DNA from: Candidatus Dojkabacteria bacterium
Lineage (GTDB): Bacteria; Patescibacteriota; Dojkabacteria; GCA-002793355
NCBI GenBank assembly: GCA_015485585.1
Contig: WFTI01000035.1
Coordinates: forward strand, 1-44,587
Length of the DNA stretch: 44,587 nt
Direction: 5' to 3'
The notes beneath the pieces were generated by a model. That model was given only the letters and a program-made list of their open reading frames with translations, was not told the DNA's origin and ran no database searches. A program made the position numbers and the translations under genes. Positions 40,095 through 44,587 of this stretch are shown here, in pieces. Within the stretch, counting starts at the first letter, position 1; the number at the start of each line of letters is the position of its first letter.

Positions 40095-40640
40095 CTATTC
40101 TTTCTTTTTAACTAATATATGTATGTTTGATCCTTTATCTTGGATATCCACGATCTTACAATATTCACCGAGAACTGTCAATAGTCGTTCTTTTAACTGA
40201 TTCTGCAACTCCTTACTCACTCTACGTTTCTTTACAATAGTAATCTTAACAGGATGACCCTCTTCCACAAACTCTTTAACCTGATTTACCTTACGCTCAA
40301 AATCTCCTGAATCAATGAGTGGCTTGAACTTTATCTCTTTAAGTTTTGCTTCTTTCTGTTTACGACGAAGCATACGTTCTTTTTTCTGAAGCTGATAACG
40401 AAAATGCTCAAGGTCTACAATACGAGCAACTGGCGGTTTAGCAGATGGAGCCACCAACACTAGATCTAACCCTTTTTCTTGGGCAAGTTTCAAAGCCTCT
40501 TCTTTTTTGAATACCCCTAGATTTTTCCCTTCTTCATCTATTACCCTTACTTCGTCGGCTCTAATGTATTCGTTATAAGGGTGTGTCTTAACTAACGGAT
40601 CAAAAACTCTTACAAATCTTTTTTTACGAAAAGGCCTCAT
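40095..40640 (-). CDS. infC: Translation initiation factor IF-3
   Basis: 181 residues. N domain: YNEYIRADEVRVIDEEGKNLGVF; linker and C domain: KEIKFKPLIDSGDFERKVNQ, EGHPVKITIVKK. IF-3 keeps the ribosomal subunits apart and proofreads the initiator codon. In many bacteria infC uses a rare AUU start; here it is ATG, overlapping the thrS stop by 4 nt. In E. coli IF-3 discriminates against leaderless mRNAs, relevant to the leaderless pattern seen in this window. Confidence 0.96.
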   Translation of the reverse strand: MRPFRKKRFVRVFDPLVKTHPYNEYIRADEVRVIDEEGKNLGVFKKEEALKLAQEKGLDLVLVAPSAKPPVARIVDLEHFRYQLQKKERMLRRKQKEAKLKEIKFKPLIDSGDFERKVNQVKEFVEEGHPVKITIVKKRRVSKELQNQLKERLLTVLGEYCKIVDIQDKGSNIHILVKKKE

Positions 40641-42412
40641 TGTAAAAATATACTTCTGTTCATTTTACGCAGAATCTCTTCTTTCAGTCTACCTATAAAT
40701 TCCTCGATATTATAAAGGCCAACGTCACCATGTGATCTTACCCTTACTGCAACCGTTGAAGTGTTAACCTCTTTATCACCAACAACTACAACATACGGAA
40801 TCTTCTCTTCTTCTGCCCTTCTTATACGGTTAGCAAGAGGTTCATCTTTATCATCTACAGTAACAAGCCTTATTCCTTCTGATTCTAAGACCTCTTTTAC
40901 CTGAAAAGCATATTGAGAATGTTTTTCAGAAACAGGAATAATCCTTACCTTTTCATATTCTAGCCAAAGCGGTAGATTCCCAGCAAAGTGTTCAATTAAT
41001 AACGCCATAAAACGATGGAAGGTTCCAAAGATGGCTCGGTGGATCATTACAGGGGTTTTCTTACTACCGTCTTTATCTGTATATGTGAGATTAAACCTCT
41101 GGGGTAGATTAAAATCAAGCTGAATAGTAGCTACCTGCCATCTACGTCCTAATGAATCTTTAAGATGAAAATCAAGTTTCGGGCCATAAAATGCAGCTTC
41201 TCCTTCCATTAGGTTATACGAAACTCCGCTTTGACGCACAGCATTAATAAGCATCTCCTCTGCTTTCTCCCACACGCTATCGTCACCTAGATACTTATCT
41301 TTTTTATCGTTTGAACGTAAACTTACATCCACAGTTAGATCCTTAAACTCAAAGGTTTTATAAACATCAAACGCTAATTCAAGTAATCTTACAAGCTCTT
41401 CTTCGATCATCTCTTCGGCTAAAAATATGTGTCCATCATCTTGGGTTAAGGCTCTTACCCGCGTTAAACCATGGAGTTCTCCTGCCTTCTCATATCGATA
41501 TACTGTAGCCATATCTGTAACCCTGAAAGGTAGATCTCTATAACTTTGCACCATCTGTTTATAGATCTGAATGTGGAGAGGACAGTTCATCGCCTTAAGA
41601 TAATAAACCTCTTCATCATTAACCTTCATTTTAGGAAACATATTTTCCTCATAATAAGGAAGGTGTCCTGAGGTATACCACAATTTATCTTTTGCGATAT
41701 GGGGAGTATAGACTAAATGATGCCCTAAAGCTTTGTATTTTTCTACGATCCAATGCTCAAGCTGTTCACGCACATATGCTCCTCGTGGGAGAAACACCGC
41801 AATACCGCTACCTATGATATCGGGATCTATAAAATAGTACTTCAACCGTTTATTAAGAACGCGGTGATCACGTTTCTTGGACTCCTCACGTTGTTTAAGA
41901 AACTCCTCAAGCTCTTCTTGACTCATAAAGGCAGTACCATATATACGGGTAAGCATCGGATTCTTCTCATCTCCACGCCAATAAGCTCCCGCAATAGAAA
42001 GGAGTTTAAAAGCAACAACCTCTCCTGTACGTGTAAGATGGGGTCCTTTACAAAGATCAACAAAACCTTTCTCTTCATCGCCGATAACATAGAAACTTAC
42101 CTTCTCATCGTCAATCTCTTTTAAAAGTTCACGCTTATAGGGTTGATCCCATTTGCGGTAAAATTTCATGGCCTCTTTTTTGTCCATAAATATCTGTCGC
42201 ACAGGGAGATCTTCTTCTATGATCTTTTTCATCTCGTCTTCTATCTTTTCTAGGTCCTCATGGGTGATAGGAACAGCGAACTCAAAATCATAGTAAAAAC
42301 CATCCTCAATAACAGGTCCGATGCCCAACTTCGTGTCAGGCCATAGACGCAAAACAGCCATAGCTAAAATATGGGCAGTTGTATGTCTTAACCGTTGCAA
42401 ATAATCGTCCAT
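40637..42412 (-). CDS. thrS: Threonyl-tRNA synthetase lacking the TGS domain
   Basis: 591 residues, about 50 shorter than the usual form because the N-terminal TGS domain is missing: the protein begins directly with the N2 editing domain (LRHTTAHILAMAVLRLWPDT with the HxxxH motif, CKGPH and so on). Class II core: MNCPLHIQIYK (zinc Cys), FRVTDMATVYRYEKAGELHG (motif 2), HRAIFGTFHRFMALLIEH (motif 3). C-terminal anticodon-binding domain from about 490. Charges tRNA-Thr. Starts 3 nt after clpP; overlaps infC by 4 nt. Confidence 0.96.
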   Translation of the reverse strand: MDDYLQRLRHTTAHILAMAVLRLWPDTKLGIGPVIEDGFYYDFEFAVPITHEDLEKIEDEMKKIIEEDLPVRQIFMDKKEAMKFYRKWDQPYKRELLKEIDDEKVSFYVIGDEEKGFVDLCKGPHLTRTGEVVAFKLLSIAGAYWRGDEKNPMLTRIYGTAFMSQEELEEFLKQREESKKRDHRVLNKRLKYYFIDPDIIGSGIAVFLPRGAYVREQLEHWIVEKYKALGHHLVYTPHIAKDKLWYTSGHLPYYEENMFPKMKVNDEEVYYLKAMNCPLHIQIYKQMVQSYRDLPFRVTDMATVYRYEKAGELHGLTRVRALTQDDGHIFLAEEMIEEELVRLLELAFDVYKTFEFKDLTVDVSLRSNDKKDKYLGDDSVWEKAEEMLINAVRQSGVSYNLMEGEAAFYGPKLDFHLKDSLGRRWQVATIQLDFNLPQRFNLTYTDKDGSKKTPVMIHRAIFGTFHRFMALLIEHFAGNLPLWLEYEKVRIIPVSEKHSQYAFQVKEVLESEGIRLVTVDDKDEPLANRIRRAEEEKIPYVVVVGDKEVNTSTVAVRVRSHGDVGLYNIEEFIGRLKEEILRKMNRSIFLQ

Positions 42413-42415
42413 TGA

Positions 42416-43030
42416 CTATTTTGTTTGCAAAATCTTATCAGCTATGCCGTATTGTACCGCACTTTCTGCATCCATCCAAAAATCGCGTTCAACATCTCTT
42501 GCGACCTTCTTGTGGGGTTGTCCTGTAAGGTCAGATAAAATCGCAATTAATCTTTCTTTTAACTTTTTCATAACATCAGCTGTGATCTGAAGTTCTGTAG
42601 CATCAACACTTCCTAGTCCCCCAAGCCATGGCTGATGAATCATTACCCGGGTATTAGGCAATACAAACCGTTTACCCGGGGTACCAGCTGCAAGCAAAAG
42701 AGCTCCGAATGATGCAACGTTCCCTAATCCTATCGTAACCACAGGACATTGAACATATCTTATGGTGTCAAAAATCGCAAACCCTGCATCTACCGCCCCA
42801 CCTGGTGTAGAGATATAAAGCTGAATCTCTTTTTTAGGATTCTCTTTCTCAAGATATAACATCTGAGCTACAACCAGAGTGGCTAACCTTTCATTAATCG
42901 GACCCACAACAAAAATTATACGATCTTTAAGTAATCGTGAGAAAAGATCGTAATATATTTTTACTCCTCCTCTTTCTTCTTCAAAGACCGTTGGTATTAC
43001 AAATGAATCAAACATATCTGCCTGTTTCAT
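42416..43030 (-). CDS. clpP: ATP-dependent Clp protease proteolytic subunit
   Basis: 204 residues. The catalytic triad is present: Ser in GNVASFGALLLAAG, His in MIHQPWLGG, Asp in VERDFWMDAESAVQYGIAD. RIIFVVGPINERLATLVVAQ is the usual start of the fold. The 14-mer works with ClpX or ClpC, neither in the window. Heads a clpP-thrS-infC-rpmI-rplT run with 3-nt or shorter gaps. TATAAT 5 nt before ATG, just downstream of tRNA-Arg(CCU). Confidence 0.96.
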   Translation of the reverse strand: MKQADMFDSFVIPTVFEEERGGVKIYYDLFSRLLKDRIIFVVGPINERLATLVVAQMLYLEKENPKKEIQLYISTPGGAVDAGFAIFDTIRYVQCPVVTIGLGNVASFGALLLAAGTPGKRFVLPNTRVMIHQPWLGGLGSVDATELQITADVMKKLKERLIAILSDLTGQPHKKVARDVERDFWMDAESAVQYGIADKILQTK

Positions 43031-43035
43031 GGTAG

Positions 43036-43041
43036 ATTATA
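43036..43041 (-). promoter_or_regulatory. Predicted -10 box, leaderless start of clpP
   Basis: TATAAT, 5 nt (CTACC), ATG; no SD. The 3' end of tRNA-Arg(CCU) is 7 nt upstream, so the -35 position falls inside the tRNA gene. Confidence 0.6.
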
Positions 43042-43048
43042 ACCCATC

Positions 43049-43122
43049 AGCCTCTGGGGGGACTCGAACCCCCAACCTGCTCCTTAGGACGGAGCCGCTC
43101 TATCCAGTTGAGCTACAGAGGC
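43049..43122 (-). tRNA. tRNA-Arg (CCU)
   Basis: Minus-strand cloverleaf: acceptor GCCTCTG/CAGAGGC, D arm GCTC/GAGC, anticodon stem GCTCC/GGAGC with loop GTCCTAA (anticodon CCT), T arm TGGGGG-TTCGAGT-CCCCC. Reads AGG. Lies between tig and clpP on their strand; no CCA encoded. Confidence 0.95.
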
Positions 43123-43128
43123 GCTATC

Positions 43129-44298
43129 TTATATTTTAGCATCATCAGGAATAAGAATCTTCGAAGATTCAGGCTTTTTTGCCTCTTTAGTTTCTTCTTT
43201 CTTGTTTTGTTTTATAAAACCTAACTCCCTTAGTAAGCTTTCTTCTGCCTTTACCAATAATGCTCGAGTAAGAAGTTCTATTGAGCTTATCTTAGCCTTT
43301 CCAGCCGAGGCATAATCAAAGGCAGCCCGCTCTAAATACATTCTATCTTTCTGGGGATCTATACTTATGTTTCGGGTTTTTATATAAAGGTTCCAGAATA
43401 CCCTATGCTTTATCTCATCTACAACCTGGTGCGTAATCTGTTCTCTGAACTGTTCTTCGGTTAGGTTGTTAGCCTTGAGATAATCTTGAAATGTTACCCC
43501 TAACCTTTGCATATTTTTCTCTATTTCTTCTTTCGCTTGGTTGTAGCGTTCTTCAATTAAAGAGGTAGGTATCTTTACATCTAAATCATGAATAATCTGG
43601 TGAAAAACCTCTTCATATTTTTGCACTAAGGTGTTCGCCCTCTTGTTGCTTTCTACTATCTTACGAAGATGCTCTTTCAGTTCTTTAAGGTTTGTAATAT
43701 TTGGAAGTTTTAACTCTTTAACCCATTCGTCTGAGGGTTTAGAAAACTCTGATTTTTTTCGTTTATCAACCCTCTTCTGCCAATCTGCAAAAAGGCTCGC
43801 TAAAGCTTCTTCTACCTCTTTCTCAGAGACATCAACTTTTATCTCCTCAGAGAAATAATACTTCTTAAGATCAGGCAATTTAGGAGAAGGTGCCCAATAT
43901 AACCGTACTGTCAACACAATTGGTGCTTCTACCATCTTAAACTGTAGGTCTTCTATATAAGGATCTCCAACTACTATTCTGTCTTCTCCAACAACTTCAG
44001 GTAGTTTCTTGGCAAGCTCTGAGGGGAGTCCCACGATAAGTGTTGATAAGGTTTTCTCAACAAGTTGTTGATAGATCTGAGGTTCTAAGATCTCGCGGGG
44101 TACGTTTCCCTTACGAAAACCTTTCATCTCAGTCTCTTTAGCGTGTTCCTTATAAAGCTGCTCGTAAACCAACCTTTGTAAAGTAGGATTAAGCTGAACC
44201 TCAAGAAGAATACGTTGATTCTTTTTATCATCCTCTTTGACGTTAACCTCTTTAATCAATGGAGGAAGTTTGTCAGGTGTGCTTATTGTTGTACTCAT
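43129..44298 (-). CDS. tig: Trigger factor lacking the PPIase domain
   Basis: 389 residues. The N-terminal ribosome-binding domain contains the signature KGFRKGNVPREIL (about 57-70). Instead of the FKBP-like PPIase domain usually found near 150-245, the sequence passes directly from IKVDVSEKEVEEALASLF to the C-terminal helical arms (LKELKEHLRKIVE, VKIPTSLIEERYNQAKEEIE). It still has both chaperone halves, so it should bind ribosomes at L23 and shield nascent chains. The C-terminus is a Lys/Glu-rich tail. A TAAAAT lies 14 nt before ATG, so a short leader is expected. Confidence 0.92.
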   Translation of the reverse strand: MSTTISTPDKLPPLIKEVNVKEDDKKNQRILLEVQLNPTLQRLVYEQLYKEHAKETEMKGFRKGNVPREILEPQIYQQLVEKTLSTLIVGLPSELAKKLPEVVGEDRIVVGDPYIEDLQFKMVEAPIVLTVRLYWAPSPKLPDLKKYYFSEEIKVDVSEKEVEEALASLFADWQKRVDKRKKSEFSKPSDEWVKELKLPNITNLKELKEHLRKIVESNKRANTLVQKYEEVFHQIIHDLDVKIPTSLIEERYNQAKEEIEKNMQRLGVTFQDYLKANNLTEEQFREQITHQVVDEIKHRVFWNLYIKTRNISIDPQKDRMYLERAAFDYASAGKAKISSIELLTRALLVKAEESLLRELGFIKQNKKEETKEAKKPESSKILIPDDAKI

Positions 44299-44366
44299 TT
44301 TTCTTCTTTACTATTTTAGATACTTTGCTATTTTACCTTATATTTAAAACTCTTTGTAAGTAACGA

Positions 44367-44372
44367 TATAAT
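44367..44372 (+). promoter_or_regulatory. Predicted -10 box for tRNA-Ser
   Basis: TATAAT, 16 nt before the mature 5' end of tRNA-Ser; gives a precursor with a leader of around 10 nt for RNase P. Confidence 0.5.
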
Positions 44373-44388
44373 TTAATAATCTTTCTAA

Positions 44389-44476
44389 GGAGGGGTGCCG
44401 GAGCGGCCGAACGGGGCGGTCTCGAAAACCGCTGTACCCTTTATGGGTACCGAGGGTTCGAATCCCTCCCCCTCCG
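44389..44476 (+). tRNA. tRNA-Ser (CGA)
   Basis: Class II tRNA with a long variable arm (GTACCC...GGGTAC). Acceptor GGAGGGG/CCCCTCC, anticodon stem GCGGT/ACCGC with loop CTCGAAA (anticodon CGA), T arm GAGGG-TTCGAAT-CCCTC, discriminator G as in other tRNA-Ser. Reads UCG. Confidence 0.95.
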
Positions 44477-44506
44477 AAGAAAAGGCTAAAAATAAATATT
44501 AAAAAC

Positions 44507-44587
44507 ATGAACAAAACTTGGATTTATAAAGATCTAATCGATATTGTTGTTATATTCCACCGCAAAAGCCTCGTATTAGATATAACC
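44507..44587 (+). CDS. Possible start of a gene cut by the right window edge
   Basis: An ATG opens a 27-codon frame to the window end (MNKTWIYKDLIDIVVIFHRK). The sequence before it is AT-rich, with no SD and no clear -10 box at the spacing seen elsewhere. Too short to assign a family. Confidence 0.35.
   Translation, partial: MNKTWIYKDLIDIVVIFHRKSLVLDIT

Noticed and set aside
1-44587. Mobile elements, CRISPR array or defence system
   Set aside because: No transposase, integrase, phage structural gene, spaced repeat array or recognisable defence gene found; tRNA 3' ends show no duplicated attachment sequences.

Overview
The window looks like chromosomal sequence from a small-genome, AT-rich bacterium, most likely a member of the candidate phyla radiation (Patescibacteria). 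This is inference: there is no 16S gene here, and the placement rests on very tight packing, divergent core proteins, stripped-down variants (trigger factor without a PPIase domain, ThrRS without a TGS domain), LytR_C and PilX-like surface proteins, and tRNAs without encoded CCA. Nearly all of it is housekeeping sequence. I see no prophage, insertion sequence, CRISPR array or rRNA, and no gene-free stretch above 300 bases; the largest, about 229 bases at 492-720, holds nothing I can recognise.

Layout. 1-1.1 kb: 3' end of an unknown gene, tRNA-Gly, an XRE regulator. 1.1-5.2 kb (minus): a membrane protein coupled to a degenerate cupin-type phosphoglucose isomerase homologue, a YhaM-like nuclease, an EamA transporter, a site-2 protease and three tRNAs. 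5.3-7 kb (minus): rpmF-nusB-rnc-rpsP. 7-11.1 kb (plus): mreB-mreC-mreD-mrdA. 11.1-13.7 kb (minus): rpmG, secE, nusG, rplK, rplA, rpmB with tRNA-Trp and tRNA-Gly. 13.7-19.3 kb: PilX-like protein, EEP phosphatase, rmuC, YraN-like protein, mutL and three tRNAs. 19.3-26.3 kb: map, rnhB, rplS, a large TPR membrane protein, speD, ruvC, yebC, a LytR_C protein. 26.3-33.8 kb: enolase, the dcw start (mraZ-rsmH-ftsL-like-ftsI) and a class A PBP. 33.8-44.6 kb: a 34-residue membrane peptide ORF, recG, then thrS-infC-rpmI-rplT and pheS-pheT, clpP, tig and tRNA-Ser.

The main discovery is in expression signals rather than gene content. At about 17 transcription-unit starts a TATAAT-like -10 box lies 5-8 nt before the start codon with no Shine-Dalgarno sequence, which predicts mRNAs beginning at or within a base or two of the start codon (leaderless mRNAs). 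Genes inside operons mostly start by ATGA overlap with the preceding stop; a canonical SD is clear only at rpmG (and possibly eamA). Two divergent pairs (mutL/map and LytR_C/eno) are separated by only 18 and 21 bp and seem to share a single symmetric -10 element. All four convergent CDS pairs overlap tail to tail.

Other points: four 10-bp TGG repeats over the mraZ promoter and start codon look like a MraZ operator; a perfect 19-bp inverted repeat lies inside the enolase coding sequence; and tRNA-Arg carries anticodon GCG in place of the usual bacterial ACG. The genes together cover translation (ribosomal proteins, tRNA synthetases, initiation factor, tRNAs), rod-type wall synthesis and division, protein quality control and secretion, and DNA repair.
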